Source: Sympetrum striolatum (taxonomy: Eukaryota; Arthropoda; Insecta; Odonata; Libellulidae). Taken from it: a stretch of DNA of 64,000 nt. Both the position numbers and the translations under genes were made by a program. Where the stretch lies: the NCBI GenBank assembly GCA_947579665.1, contig OX388345.1, positions 36,795,849-36,859,848 of the forward strand, read 5' to 3'. Positions 1 to 13,864 of the stretch are shown here, in pieces. How positions within the stretch are numbered: position 1 is the first letter of the stretch; each line of letters starts with the position of its first letter. The notes beneath the pieces are model-generated. The model was not told where the DNA came from, searched no databases, and saw nothing but the letters and a program-made list of their open reading frames with translations.

Positions 1-814
1 TGGCGATGGGCGAAAGAAACATTCCCTGACACCAACAAAACGACAAGGAAATCCGAAACCGAAAACAGCGTAGAAATAGCGCGGGAATCAAGGGCAATGA
101 GGAAATAAATGCAGGGGGCGGACAAGGCACAGAGCACGGCGAAGGACAAACGTGACAACTAAATTGACAGCGCGTGGGATAAAAGCGACAGCGGGGCGAG
201 GATTGCGCGTAATTTAAACCAAAAGGAAATGAATGGGGACATCGGAAGACGAAGGGGAGATAGAGCGGGGAGTGGATCGGACGTATTTATGCGCGCGTGG
301 GTGGATGGTTGGGCAGCTTTTTGGACGCCTCCACACAATTCCTCTCTCTCTTGATGTCCACAGCCGCATCGTCTTAAATCAATCCCTTTGAGGCGAGACC
401 CACGGTCGGTAATTAGGTCGATTTGGAAGGAGAGGGAATAAGACGGATGGGTGGAGAAGGAGAGGAAGAAAGAAGTGGGAATAATAAGGAAGAGCTGGAG
501 CAGAAAATAAGGAAAGTGGGAGAGTTGGATTGGGGAGCTTAGGGTTTGGAGAGAGGACAGGCACGCACGAAGCAATGACTTCATTGACTTAGCGAGAGTT
601 AGGCAATTAACTCGATTATTTCTTTTCTCGAATATTGATGGTGATGAAGGTACTTGCAGTTGAAGGATTCCAAATTTATTTATCCTCTCTACTAATGCTG
701 GTGAGTGTTTATAAGGTTGATATGGATCGAAAATTTCATACTCTGGTTTTGTAATAATTCTTACATAAATGTTTTCAAACTTAGAACTAACTCTCAGCGT
801 TGCGTCGTGTTGGA
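1..814. other. unassigned sequence, no gene seen
   Basis: No recognisable gene or repeat. Positions 420-580 are strongly purine-rich on the plus strand, so the opposite strand has open frames of Ser, Leu, Phe and Pro (roughly 159-584). These look like composition artefacts, with no domain and no convincing start. Confidence 0.6.
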
Positions 815-908
815 GTGAGGGATTATATTTAGTTATTAGTGAGGGATTATAAGTTATATTTAGGATAAAATGTTATATTTAGGATAGTAAGTTATATTTA
901 GTATAAGA
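815..908. repeat. short AT-rich imperfect tandem repeat
   Basis: The decamer GTTATATTTA recurs at 853, 872 and 891, an exact 19-bp step. Just upstream GTGAGGGATTATA occurs at about 815 and again, slightly changed, at about 838. This is a small local tandem duplication with no coding potential. Confidence 0.75.
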
Positions 909-3900
909 AGACTCGTTAAAGAGGAATAATTATCCTTCTAAAATGTAAAAATTTAGTATTCATTTCCTTGAAATAAGACATCTTATACTAGTATTACAGA
1001 ATATATTTACTGATGATCTTTCCCAGACATTTATTCAATAGAAAGCATCGGATAATTCGGAACTTGATTTTATCCATGATTTTCCTAGAACCCAAAAAAA
1101 TTTCAAAAATCAAAATTTTAGCTCGCATTTCAATTGTAAGAATCTTAACCACATCTACAAAATGAGGGTTCGATGGCGAGCATGCGAGAGATGGCGAGCG
1201 AGGCGAGCGGAGCAGGCAGAAATGCGCAAATATAGCATGGCAGACTACAACCCTTGTTAAAAAAAGACACTTGGATTTTTTTCAGTTCGAATTCTACAGA
1301 TATTAAACTTAAAAAATACAATGGATTAGGATAGTGAAGTAATAATTGAAAAAAGAGGAATCACTATCAGAGGTTAGGATTAAAATATGAGTAGAGAAGA
1401 AGTGGATAAATATCGTTAAGATAAGCGACTGCTATAAATACAAGTAAAAGGATATACTAGACGTAGAAGTTAGAAGAGAAAGTGGTAGAATTATAATCAT
1501 TGAGATAACAGAAACGCAAAGCCGGATAGTTAATTAGATACGATTTTAGGATAAGACTGATTAATAATAAATTAACTTAAATATTTTGGGGTTAACTCTC
1601 ATTCATTACGAAGGACATGTTAATTACAGAAAGGAAGGAGCTAACTCTTCCGCTGGCTGCTAGATAAGAAGCCGTTGATTCAGGAGGAAGTGTGAAGTAA
1701 TAGGGTTATGGAGAATTGGAGGAAAAGCTGTGAATGAGTGAGTGAAAACGACAATTTAAGTACCATGAAAGAGAGGGGAAAAAAGTTAGCGAGGATAGTC
1801 TAGGATGTAGGGAGTTGTGTGGAAACTGAATAGAAATGGAATGGACATGAGAAATAGTGAGGAATAGAGAAGGTGGATAGAGGAAAAACAGATAAGGGAA
1901 AGAGAGAGTGGACCAGTGGAAAGAGGCGGATGTGTAACACAGAGCGAGCTCTCCCAGGGCAGTATATCACCTAGGAAACACCCACGCCAGAGAAGACGCG
2001 AGTTTCCATTTCCTCTGGAAAGAAGAGATGGAGGTGTTTTTTTCGAGAGGGGACAGTTGGGAGAGATGGCGCAAGGGAAGTGAGACGTCCGATAAGGGGA
2101 AAGAAAGTGGACGCGAAGGATATTTTGACATGGGATAGTTGGGTGAGGAAATAAACTGTTAATCTGCTTTCCTTTATAAAGTGACCCTTAAATGGGTGGG
2201 TGGAACACGAAATATCGGCGAAATTTCATGCATGGAATAACATGGAAAGCATCTTTGGTGATAATGCTATTGTTGTGTACAAATATCGAACGTCGTTTTG
2301 TCATATACAGTTCTTGATGGTTTTTCTGTTTTGCCTATCCTAGGCATACTAATTAGTTAGAACATGTATTCCGGCCTAGTCATGGAATAATTTGAAAATA
2401 CAGTCTTACCGAGCGTCAATATTTCCTATAATTTTTCCACAGGAATTCAGATCAGTTCCGCTTACAACATTGCAAATTGCATTTTTTGCTTAGCTATCCA
2501 AATATTTAGAAACAAGAAACTGTGAAAAGGAGCAACCTTAGTAAATTGAGTCATTTGTCTCATATAAAATATATGTTTAGTAACGTATGCGTATACAATA
2601 TATTGTAATTTATATTTTAGCTTTTAAACACAAAATTATTCTGTAGCTACGCAGAAAGAATAATTATATCTATATAGAAAATATGTGGCATCAAAAATAT
2701 TTTGCCTTTAGATTAATATTTTCATGGTATTCACCCAATGATGATTCAAGGTTTCAAAACCCCGGTCTTGCTGTTAGTTTATCTTTGTATTATGGTTTTA
2801 CCTAGATAAATCTGCTTTAGTCAACTCTCTCGCTTCCCTTTAGAACTAATTCGTCGAGGTTAGAACCAATCTACTGATCGTAATTCATATTTCTTTGTAA
2901 GGACTGGATAGTTTTTTTGGTAAATCTCCATGTCAGCGTGCGAGATCAAAGGACCTGCATACGCTTCTTCAATAATTTTGCCTGATTTTAAGTCCTTCTT
3001 TCTACCCAAGCAATAAAATATCTCTCACGCTATGGGTCACAGTGTTTCCGTTTTAACTTTGATTTAAAACAGTCAGAAAGTTTTCCTCCTGAACCACTCG
3101 TAAAGAAGCTAAAATCTTGCAGTACCTGATATTAATTTCAACTCTACTCTGTACACATAGAAGCAATTAAAATTCAACCCCTACATTTGTGCGATTATAT
3201 GATTAGTAAGGTTTCGTATTAGCTTGGTCAACAAATTAGTATAGTTACTTGTTTTTTACGATAATCAAGTTCAGTTTTCTCTGTTAGATTAAATACATGC
3301 CTGTAAAATGTATACGAAATCATTAATTACTGTTCATAGTTTGTACCTGACAAAATTATCCTTTATCACTCTGTTATAACAACATAAAAGTAACAGGAAA
3401 AAATTACTTGTAAATACAGCTGCGAAAGGATAATGATATGTAGAATACGACAAAATATGGTTTGCAGTAGTAGGTGATGAAGACAGGGAGTAGAGGGTTA
3501 TTATTCTTTTCGTTCATTTCATTTTTTGACCTGGTCGCTTTACTTGTCTACTTTTTCATAATGAATGCGAATGCTAATGAAATTAAATTCAACATCATCC
3601 AAACTCCTTTTGGGTACCCATAACCTAATTTCATTCACAAAAAATAGTCTTTATTAGTCTCTATTTCGATTTGTACGACTTCTTAGTGAAATTTATCCTC
3701 GATACAAATCGAGGTTTATCTTTACTTTGTATAGAGGCATCGTTCCTTGATGGCTATAGCGTCACAGTATGTTATATTTGTATATTTGTTAAGTTATATT
3801 TACAATCTAACCTCCCGTGTAATAATACTTATCACCAAATTATGACATTCAAATTCAAAATTTAACTCTTACGTCAATAAAACAATTGAAATTGACACCT

Positions 3901-6900
3901 TGCAGTGTAACTTTGAGTAAAGGAGCTCATGAAGTTGAAGAAATAAAGTTTTGGTATTTATCACCATTCAATACGATTTCTCAACTTCCTCTTTATATAA
4001 AAACTGGATAGATAACCGAGTAGCACGTTCTTCTTTGGTGAAAGCAGTCCCGGTGTGAGGCATGATGTTTACACAGCATAATCATTGTTAAGTTACCGGA
4101 ATTGAAAGGTTTAGCAATTTAAAATGAGTAAATTAGACAGAGTTGAAGTCGATACGCTGACAACACATCTAAAACAATTGGCTAGGCTTTAACTCCCATC
4201 AATTGGTCAATAGTGATTATATTTAAATCTTTAGATGTATACCCCGCACCCGCCAGTGGTGTATGGCAAATGAGAATTACAGTTTATAAACTAGTTATTT
4301 GCTGTTCTATTTTCACTTACCATAAATTTACTTTTAGGAGGGAATCCTAAGTCACACAAATGAAATATTATTTCAGATATATTATTCATACTTCCATCGG
4401 AATTCATGGAATTTTAGTGTCCTGATTCCGTATGCATACTTTCATACTATGCGAACCTTCTAGCTAAATATTTATTGCTTCCGATATAGACTGACCTGTT
4501 CCGTTTTGAAGTAGAATCAAACCTCAAAATCTGTTCACCATGACAGGTGAATTTTAAATTTTATTCTGGTATAAACATTTTCATCTCTGAAGATAAAGTT
4601 TTAGAGAGTAATAAATTAACTTCATGCATTTTACGTTCGTGTGTAAAGTCGTTCCGATTCGCTGGCATTTTCAGTAGTATTCCTGTAATAGACCATTAGA
4701 TAAAATATTTCGAACCAGAAAATGTTGAATCTTGTCGAAACAAAACGCATTTAAAAATTTTTCCTGTCATCCTTTGATGTTGCATACTTTTAGTCCATAA
4801 TCATTTATCAAAGAACGATAAAGTATTTTCTTATAAGTTGTGTGGGTAATTTATTGGACTTTTTGCTCAAAGCTCTACTGTTTATTCAAGTTTAAATTTC
4901 CTCGCAGGCCTTTTCATCTGAAACTGCCCCCTTGCAGAGTTCTTCCCCTTCTAAGGGGTTTTCGTTTGAAACATTACGGAAAATCAACAACTAGTTTCGC
5001 TAATATCTTCTCTCGAGTGGAGATTATAAAAAAATTGATACTTTATATTGATGCTTACAAATCAAAGAAAGTGGTAGCATTTTGGAAATTATAGAAGCAT
5101 TCTGGATTTGGGATGTATGAAAAATGCAATTTATTAGCACCGTATATTGAACAAATTAAATTTACTATCACAGGTATTATGTTTCTTTTCGCAATTCATT
5201 ATGTAGAGGATGTGATCACACCAAATTTCAATTGATATTTGGCTATCCATTATAATTCAGAAATGTATTGCCTCCGTTTTCTTACATATCAAGGGCTCTA
5301 TTCAAAATTGATTCTTCTCCTTCGTGATAATTAGTTTGTGAGATTGGCATTCGGTCTCGAAATAAGAATTCTTGTTTGTGGTCTAAGAAATCTTCCTCGA
5401 AGACCACGGAATCATTGAAAAGCTAATACCTCTGTGCGATGAAACACAACGATTCTCATTCCTGAAAAACGTAATGTGACTATTTTGCAGCAATGCTTTC
5501 TATCTCTTTGTGAAAATGTCAGCGAAATTCCCCGAAACATTCCTCTACTCACGAGATGCATAAATTGACAAGTTACAACCCTTATTCTTCTTCGCCAAGG
5601 AATTTCACCGTAACGATCGCATCCCTTTTCAAACCACATCATCTCTCTCATTATTTCTATGTTTAGTCTTCCTTAAATCAAGTGAAACGGAGGAATCCCA
5701 TTCCACCCTTTTCACTTATTTTAACTCCCGACTTCATCGAATTTTATATTCTCAAGGTCGGTTGCCTCGGGCATTCCTATCCCGGCAGCAAATCTTTGAC
5801 ATCTTTTTCTCCCCGATTTTTATCGCCCATTAATCCTCTGTTGTTTTTATGTATCCTCCTGCAGCTTCCACAATCGTTACTCGCGACCGGGTCCCTTTTA
5901 GGATGATCTCAAAAGCGCCCGCTCATGCGTTACCGTCGGCGGGCAACACTCTCCTCAAGTCTTCAATCTGAGCCGCCCTCTTCGGATAGTTACGGAATAA
6001 ATCCGTTTGGGTTCAGAAGGGGAATGTTTCATGGAAGGGATATTCCTTTCCGAAGGGATATATATTTTTTCCAGGGGAGAGGCTGCTGGAGTCGTGTGTC
6101 ACGGATTTTATAGGCGTTCCACTTTTTCCACGCTCCGCTCGCTTCTTTTTTACGCCCGTCCCAACCCTTCCCTCCCATTACACTTCAAACTAAGAATTCC
6201 GGGGGGATTCCTGCGTAAATTCCTTCAAAGAGAACGGGTGCACCTTCCTCCCACACGGGAAGACTTATGACGCAGCCGGCGGAACCCAACTACCGACCTC
6301 CGCCTTTGAAACTTTCCATAAGCGAGATCGTTTTAATGTGTTACTCTTTCCCCCCAAGAGTGTTTTTCCCTCTCGCCGATCTTGTTAATCGCCTATCTAA
6401 CCATCTTAACAATCGCCTCCCTGTCCCAGTTAGTTTCTCAGCCTATCAAGGGGGTAGGATCTGAGGAATTTTGCTGTCGGTGAGATTATCTTTCATTTAT
6501 TTGTGGCCCGGTTTTCTCCCTGAATGGCCTTGTCCATCTTCGGTTTTGTTACGGCTTAATGTCTCCCCTATTGGTTTTATTGGCAAATAGTTATGGTTCC
6601 TTGTTGGATTGGTTTGAAAATCACACTTATGAGCGCGATCCTTTTATCGGTAAGCTATTACTTCACCTTCTAAGTTAAATTTAAGGAATGGTGACTTAAC
6701 GGCTCTAGTCTGAAGTTAACACGCAGTAATTACTCTCGTATCTGCGGCAATCATGTCATCACTTGACTTGTGCCTACATGCGAGTTTATATTAGACAAAT
6801 AAATGAAAATGCGATTCATTACTGCTAGTTACACGATTGCCCTTATTCCTTGCTTTTCAACTATTTATAAATCTTCCTTTTAATAGTATAGAAACCTTAA

Positions 6901-7075
6901 CTAATGTGCATTTTTACCGTGTTATAATTGACAAAGCACGTAATGCCATGTTCCAATAATAATATTTTTATCTACCATATCCATTATCTACTGGTAATGA
7001 ATCTTTAAATACTCTATGATAATTATGAAACATTTTGAATTCATAGTTTCAAAAGTACTTAGTATATTTTCATGG
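909..7075. other. unassigned AT-rich sequence, no gene seen
   Basis: About 6 kb of AT-rich, probably intergenic or intronic DNA. Positions 1680-2160 are purine-rich on the plus strand. Short open frames (3671-3865, 4840-5094, 5412-5651, 5682-6464) have no recognisable motif, overlap on several frames and look like chance. I see no RNA gene or transposon end here. Confidence 0.55.
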
Positions 7076-7152
7076 GTTAGATGGAAGAGGAGACTTTTAG
7101 TCTCAATCTCTCCCGAATAAAGCCGTTTTAGTATTATTATTATTATTATTTT
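7076..7152 (+). mobile_element. LINE-like 3' end with (TTA)n tail
   Basis: The segment carries a hairpin (GAGAC, loop TTTTA, GTCTC, 7090-7104), then a CAATCTCTCCC block, an AATAAA box and a TTA microsatellite tail. The same order of parts recurs at 15.38 kb, at 53.73 kb and, inverted, at 39.52 kb. Interspersed copies that share only a 3' end, a polyadenylation-like box and a simple-repeat tail fit 5'-truncated non-LTR retrotransposons or SINEs that use their 3' end. The clade cannot be named, since no reverse transcriptase is present. Confidence 0.7.
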
Positions 7153-8832
7153 CACAATAATAGAAGGATATCTCTGAGATATATGATTGCAAAATGTATA
7201 AAGGAATTCTAAAGAAACTGTTTTGATTTTCGTTAGTAATGATAATGACTGGCATTAAAAAATAATAATATTTGCCTACCTTTATTGATATTTTACTAGT
7301 AAAAGCCTGAAATTTTCTGGCTATTACGTCATAATTGAAAATAAAAACTAAAATATTTCGAGGAACTCATAAAATAGGTACTACCAAATTATAGAAGATT
7401 TCAAAATATCAGTATAATTCTTTAGTATTTCATCGAAGAATTTCTGAAAATCAATTATACAAATTAGAGTTTTGCATTGAAAATATACGAAACTGTAAAT
7501 AGTCATATATTATTATAGGTCTGCATACTATACCATCTCAATTATCCTGGCTCATTTTACAACAGTTGAAAGTACTTTCTCAACAAATGATGCAATGAAT
7601 CCGATCTACCAAACGAAAACTCAGTCATCTATTCATATAAATGGGATTAGAAATAGAGAGTTCAAACACATGACTTTTATTAGACGTAGTCCATAAGCGC
7701 CCTTATTTGAATATTTTATGATTCAGCCGTTGGCACTGGTAGCAGCTCATTATTCACCTAATCAACGGAAATGATAAAGATGTCGATTTATCTCATTTCC
7801 CCCCGCTTGTTCTGGATTCTAAAATAAATCATCTCTATGTGAAAGAAACATATGTTTCAGAGCAAAGTAGAGCTTCTCCAAATTTTTATGCGCGTAATAA
7901 TGGAACTTCTTGCGGCATGTTAAAAGTATTTTCTTTCTAAGAGTCGTTAAAATACTCTTTCCGGTAGTTAAACACACAACTTTGGAGACCATAAGATCTT
8001 TTTTAATGCCCTGACTCAGTCGAGTTGTGCTCACTTCTTTCTTCCAGTCCTTCGTCTTTTTTTTCTTATTTGGGCAACATAAACACCGCTATGACTCTAT
8101 CGTGAAAGATCCGTTTGGAAGAAGGATTAACTTACAACATTATACGTAAATTTTATTTTCAAATTGAATCCGATTGAATTTAGGTTTAATCCATTTTTAT
8201 GCCATTATTTAGTTGTTATGTGACAGGGAGGGAGCTCATTAATGTGAGGAATTGATATTTCATTATTTTAATGTGTTATTAAAAACAAAATTGGTTTCTT
8301 TCTAAAGTAATCGCTGATTAATATTCACTTGGATGTTACAAAATCGTGCGCATTAAATTTTTTCCTTGATTATCTTTCCTATAAAAACTCAGGAAATGCA
8401 ATGATTACTAGTATAGAATTATGTGATGATATGAAATTAGGGTTGAATTCTTGAACGATAGAAGTCTTTGTGGAAAATTCCAGGGGCAATTTTCATATTA
8501 ACGGAATAAAACATGATGACTATGAGTTTTCAGGTAGAATCATAGGTTCTATACCTCAAAATGCTCTTTTATAAATAACTTTCGAGCTGTTTCAGCAATA
8601 CCAACGAAAAGTTTCTTCTTTGATAATGCATCATTCCATCTGGTAATGAAGAAGAAACTACTCATGTTTGATAAATAATTAGTAAACTTATATTTTTGTT
8701 AAACATGATGTTACATAAATATTTTAATAGATCTTCTCATGCATGATTTAGGTATGTGTAATGGATCTTGCTAGCATACATTATACGAAGAATACTGAAA
8801 ATCTCGTATTTTTTGCGATGACATTTTTCTAT
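7153..8832. other. unassigned AT-rich sequence, no gene seen
   Basis: No recognisable gene. A 71-codon minus-strand open frame at 7819-8034 is Lys/Leu-rich, has no identifiable domain and is short enough to be chance. Confidence 0.55.
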
Positions 8833-8844
8833 AAGAAAGTTATA

Positions 8845-8968
8845 GTAGTATTATTAAAATTGCTTCGACAGCTTAGGTCATTTTGCACATTTCCTCCTAT
8901 CGGGAATCGAACCCAGGGCCACTTTCACCAAAGGCAGACGCGCTGTCTACATGACTATCTCGGAGCCC
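8845..8968 (-). mobile_element. tRNA-derived SINE, copy 1, with target-site duplication
   Basis: Read on the minus strand, the element starts with a tRNA-like head (GGGCTCC end, B box GGTTCGATTCC at 8903-8913). It continues into a non-tRNA body with GACCTAAGCTGTCGAAGCA and ends in AATAATACTAC. It is flanked by a perfect 12-bp direct repeat, AAGAAAGTTATA, at 8833-8844 and 8969-8980. The same head and body occur at 39.9, 48.1 and 63.6 kb. SINEs of this type are transcribed by pol III and moved by a partner LINE. The open frame across it (8761-8985) is not a gene: it resembles the frame at 48153-48374 only because both cross this SINE. Confidence 0.9.
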
Positions 8969-8980
8969 AAGAAAGTTATA

Positions 8981-11900
8981 TTTGACTTTTTTGTATCGAT
9001 GATGTATTATGAGAGTTTCTTCTCAGCCAAATTCTACTGTTAATATCCCCCTGGAATATTTTTATGCTTATATTTACCTTTGGTGCTAGTTGAAATTAGA
9101 CTATTTGATCTATTAAAGATATGTTGCTCTTAAATGACGATTAGAAATATTCTTTCTAAGCCATCGCTTTCCTTCCTCGCATCATCTCTATTTTATCCTT
9201 TTGCATTTTCTTTTTCCTTCAGCTCTTTCTTCGCTTACTATCGCCCATCAATTGCCATTCTTCTATTTCTTTCGCTCCCTTCCTTTGCCCTCAATCGTCG
9301 CTCCCTTCACTCTGTTCCCTAACAACCTCTCTTCGAATTTCAACGTGCGTGTGTTAAAAAGCGCCATATTTCATAACGGACGCATTCACTCGAATCTTTA
9401 TTCTTTCTCAGTTCTTTTCCTCTTCAGTCGTCACCGTGATCGGTCTGGATTTTAAAGAAATTCGGTCACCGTGAGTCACCTTTTCGTCACTAAAAATCAC
9501 CACTCTATTTTTCTAGTCGCGCTATTTTGGTACTGATGTTGCTTTCCGAGTGGCTCGGAAGTTTATTGACTGTAATATTTCCTTGAAGCACTCAGCAAGA
9601 GATTTTCTCACGATTTTATTCTCGGTTTAAGAAGTCTTGTTATTTCTAGAATTACTGGGAATGGAACAGCTGTAATTGGAGTAATTAGATATGAGAAAAA
9701 TATTTACTATTTTGGTCTGTCGAAGGGGGATAATATCCCAGGACTGGTGTTACCTGAATAGGTTTTAAAATAGTCTGTTGTTTTAATGATAGGATATTTT
9801 CTTTTAAACATCAAGATCGGCGACATTTTTGATCGATTTACTTCTTATTTGGATTTATGATATTGATTTGAACAGGCAAACTACGAACTTGACAAAATTA
9901 TCAAATTTAATCGTTTAAATAGAAGGAATCTCTGCTTTATATATGTATACCAAACATATTTGCTAATGGCATATTTTATTTGAACCAATATATCTTGATG
10001 GATTAAATGTTATCGTTTTCCTCTTGTTACAGGACATGTATTTATCATTCACTTTTCTTGCTCAAGACTTTGATAGTTTTAAAGATACGCCCTAGCTTAG
10101 CGAGACAAATAAACACTAATTACCTTACTGTTCATCTTGCTTCATCGCCTTATCTACCTTCAGAACACTGTTTTAATGAAATTCTGTTCGGAAACAGGAC
10201 ACGACCAGCTTTGGGGCTCATTATTTAATTTGGAAAACGGTATTGCTTTCTTGAAAATTCTCCTGATTATGCTAGGAAACTGACTTATTCTCCTTACTTG
10301 TTCACCGATTATCAAAATCCCTTGATGTCGCTTACATATTATTATTCTCATGAAAATTTCTCAGAGTATTTCACTCGTGTCTTTTTCGACTCGCTTGCAG
10401 TAAATTTTTCTATCAAGCGACATTTTCTTTGTTTCTCTCTTGCTCTAAAGAAGGAAGCCATTTTTCCGCTCTTGTTAAGCATTTTATGTATGTTTCAATA
10501 ACCGAGCCGTTATTTCAGATCCACACTTTCTATTTAACCTTCCGACGCGATGACCATATTGCATCCTTTTCGCTGTTTACCCCTTTTCCCCATTCCACTT
10601 CCTTTCCCTCCTGGAGAACTCGGGCATAAATTTTCCAGCGATGAGTAAAGAAGCTCTAGGGAGAGAGATTTAAGGGAAGGGGGAGATCCCTCCTTTTGGG
10701 ATGCGACTCATCTTCTCCCCCTTTCTGCTCCCCTCAGAATCTCCCTTTTCCTCAAAATACGTGGAAGCAGTTAGTGTCAGGGCTTTATTCCTCGCTGGAT
10801 TATGAAACGGTCTCCCCGACCAGAACAAGAAGGTCGCGAGAGTCTCATGTAATACGTGATTGATATTTTTGGGAATTACGGAAAATGGTAACCGATTTAT
10901 ATATGGGTTTTACGTTTATTCCTGGGTTTATAATGAAGCATTAAGATAATCTTATCGTGTTTGACTGCGGTTCGGCTTGATTTAATTTCCTGCGAGACGC
11001 GTAACTCTCTTGAGAAGGAAGAGTTTAGTATATGGTAGAACGGGAGATGATTTGTAAATATAGGCCTTAATTTTATTATAATTATAGGACTTTATTTGGC
11101 GAAATTGAGAATTTTAAGTGCCATCTTCCAATTAAGTAATACATTTACATACAAATAATATAATGAAACAGAATACATATCTAAAAATCTATGTAAAATT
11201 ATACAAATCTATGAATCTATAGAAAGTGTTACTTACAAAATACAAATCTGTACTAAAATAAAATACAATCTTACCTATACAAAAATAAAATACGATAATA
11301 CCGAAATATTATAATACAAACGATAAAAATTATACATCCATAATTTTATGTATAAAATATGGAAATATAGTGACGGGTTTGTGTAATTACTTCATTTCTT
11401 TGATAATATTTCGATTAAAACTTTAGCAAGTAAGAGTTGGGTTATACCGGCTTAATTTGTTTGCTAATTTCAACTGCGTATAATGATATAAGTTCTTGCG
11501 TAAAATTTTATTGAATTGTATAATCGGTGAGAGAAAGTGTGACATTTCATTAAAAGCATATTAATTTATATGTATAAATGGAAACTGCTTTTATTTGACT
11601 AACTGTATAAACTAATTTTTCTGAGATAGTTTTATATTGTGTTTTTATCCCTATTTTGTATCATAAATTATGCACACGAATTTCAAATTTTAATTTTACA
11701 TAACTAATAGTATAGTTGATAAAAAAGGCAGAAAAATTTTGGGATACTTTTAAAACCAATTCGCGAAGAAATGAGGTTTCTTTCGTTACCCGCTCTCATT
11801 TCCCAGCGATATTTAAAAAACACGCTGTAATGGTAGTTGCCAGAATTTCAGGAAAACGAGTTGTATCTGGTCCCAAACCAACACTTTTTTGTGGCAGGTA

Positions 11901-13072
11901 ATATTGTTTATACACAATTTCGTGAAATACCGCTTCACTTTCTTTTAGAACTCCTCGACATAATGTCCCTCCTACGCCGCTATAGAGCCCGCCGCGAGGC
12001 TAACTAGGCAATATCTTAAATTAATGACCGATTTTTTTGGCGTAGAACCCCAAAAGTCTCCCCCGCTCTCTTACGCACCCCCTACTGGAAACGTGTCCCA
12101 TTAAAATAAAAGCGCAGTATCTCATTCAAATTATGATGGGCTAAAAAGAAAGTGTTAGGGGACGATGTTCTCGGGAGAAAATCCCGAGGATTGGCGCCGA
12201 TTCGGTGTGGGGCATATGCCGTGTGTTTATAGAACGATATGTGCGAACACGGGAGGGAAAAATTATGAGCGGATGAAGAGGGGAAGCATAGGGAAGTGAA
12301 GGAAAAGAAGACACGGTGATTGCTTGGATGAGGGATAAGTGTGGAGAAATTAATAAAAGGTGGTGGACGTGGAATATGGGACTAAAGGAGAATTTGGAAG
12401 GTTGCGAAGTAGAGAGATATAAGAATTGTTTAGTGCAGGGTTTAAGGGACTTTTTCTCTGATTTCTCTTTTTCTCTGAGCACTTTGAGGGTATTAGATTT
12501 ATTTTGGCTGGTCTTGTGTTATTTGAAGGGTAGGTAATGACATGTAATCAGTAGGTGAAATAACACTGTCCTGCGATGGTTTTATTGTCGCCATTCTGTA
12601 TTGCTTTTTAGGGTGACTTTTGTATCCTGAATCAGTTTCCGTCGTTAATTTTCCCATATCACATCACATTTTATTTTAATTCTCATATTACGTTTTTTCA
12701 ATACATGCACCAATGCGCTTATTAGGAGGAGTGTTGCTTTAATAAAGATTTCCAGTTTTATTTATTAATTCGATGTCCTACAGCCATCTGGCAAACCTGT
12801 TTAATCACACTCACATGCTAGAGCCGGCAACACAGCAGATTTGGCTGACAATGGGTGGTTCCCTACTATTGTTGCGCTTTGTCCGCTATAGTCTGGACTT
12901 GATTTGTGCTTCGCTTGTTAGTAAAACGAGATTTTTGTCTTCATTTGTGTTCTATACGTGAGTGGCATACTGTGATAATTTGTATTGAACTTATATCAAC
13001 ATGCCACGTCGTGAAGTAAAGTGACGAGTTATCGAATTATTGATGATAGAAATAATAATGGCAGTAATATAT
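8981..13072. other. unassigned AT-rich sequence, no gene seen
   Basis: No recognisable gene. 11100-11360 is an A-rich stretch with many near repeats of the type AAAATACAAATCT or AATAAAATAC, probably a decayed simple repeat. 12210-12470 is purine-rich on the plus strand, which gives the Ser/Pro-rich frame on the opposite strand (12141-12482). CT-rich stretches near 9170-9330 and 10560-10620 likewise give low-complexity frames. Confidence 0.55.
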
Positions 13073-13126
13073 GGAGAAGAATATACGACTACAAATATAC
13101 GACTACGAATATACGAATATACACTT
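13073..13126. repeat. short ATACGAC-type tandem repeat
   Basis: Near-repeats of AATATACGACTAC and AATATACGA follow one another. It is a local simple repeat with nothing else attached. Confidence 0.6.
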
Positions 13127-13793
13127 TGGTATGCTTTATTTAAAAAAAGACCTAAGTTTTTTTGAGGAAAGGGTTACCATTAGCATCCTACAAGGCACCG
13201 GACAAAATATTGTACACTTTCAGATCCATTATCTCAAAGGTCCTTGCAGCTAAGTCTATGTAATGGAACCATAAGTAAGAAGCTTCTTCTTAATTAATCG
13301 TATTACTCAAATATTTTTGTAAAACATCTGTTAATTTGTAAGTAAAACAAGTGGAATATCTCATCGTAAGTACATAAAATCTGATGGAGATGATCATAAA
13401 TCTCATAATATCTTTTTTATATTCCACTTTTCTTTCCTATTCTTTTATTCCTCATTCGACATTTTCCTGTACATACCCATCTATATTTTTGTAAATATCT
13501 TATGTAATACTCAAATGATGAACTTCTATGTTATTTCTGTAATTTTATGATATGCTGTCTATTCTCATGTTACTGACAAAGATTATTTTACGAGATGTTT
13601 GCTATAATTTAAAAATTTTCTATGTATATAATTTACTATCTACTTCGTATATTTCATTGTTTATTTTTTTACTTTCTCCATATACGAAGTATAGAGAAAG
13701 TATTGTTTTCATGAAAAAATTCGACTTCGAGATTTCAACGGATATACACGTTTGGGGTCCCTAGAACACGTTTTGACTATTTTCGGAATGATG

Positions 13794-13814
13794 TCTGTGT
13801 GTATGTGTGTGTGT

Positions 13815-13853
<39 letters not shown>

Positions 13854-13859
13854 TGTGTG
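13794..13859. repeat. (GT)n microsatellite
   Basis: About 65 bp of TG dinucleotides with a few interruptions (TATG, GGGT), placed between the left-end hairpin and the tandem repeats of the surrounding element. Confidence 0.95.
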
Positions 13860-13864
13860 ATAGT

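Noticed and set aside
8761..8985. Frame sharing LRQLRSF and NRTxxxFHQRQTRC with 48153-48374
   Set aside because: Both frames lie across copies of the same tRNA-derived SINE; this is non-coding sequence read in the same frame.
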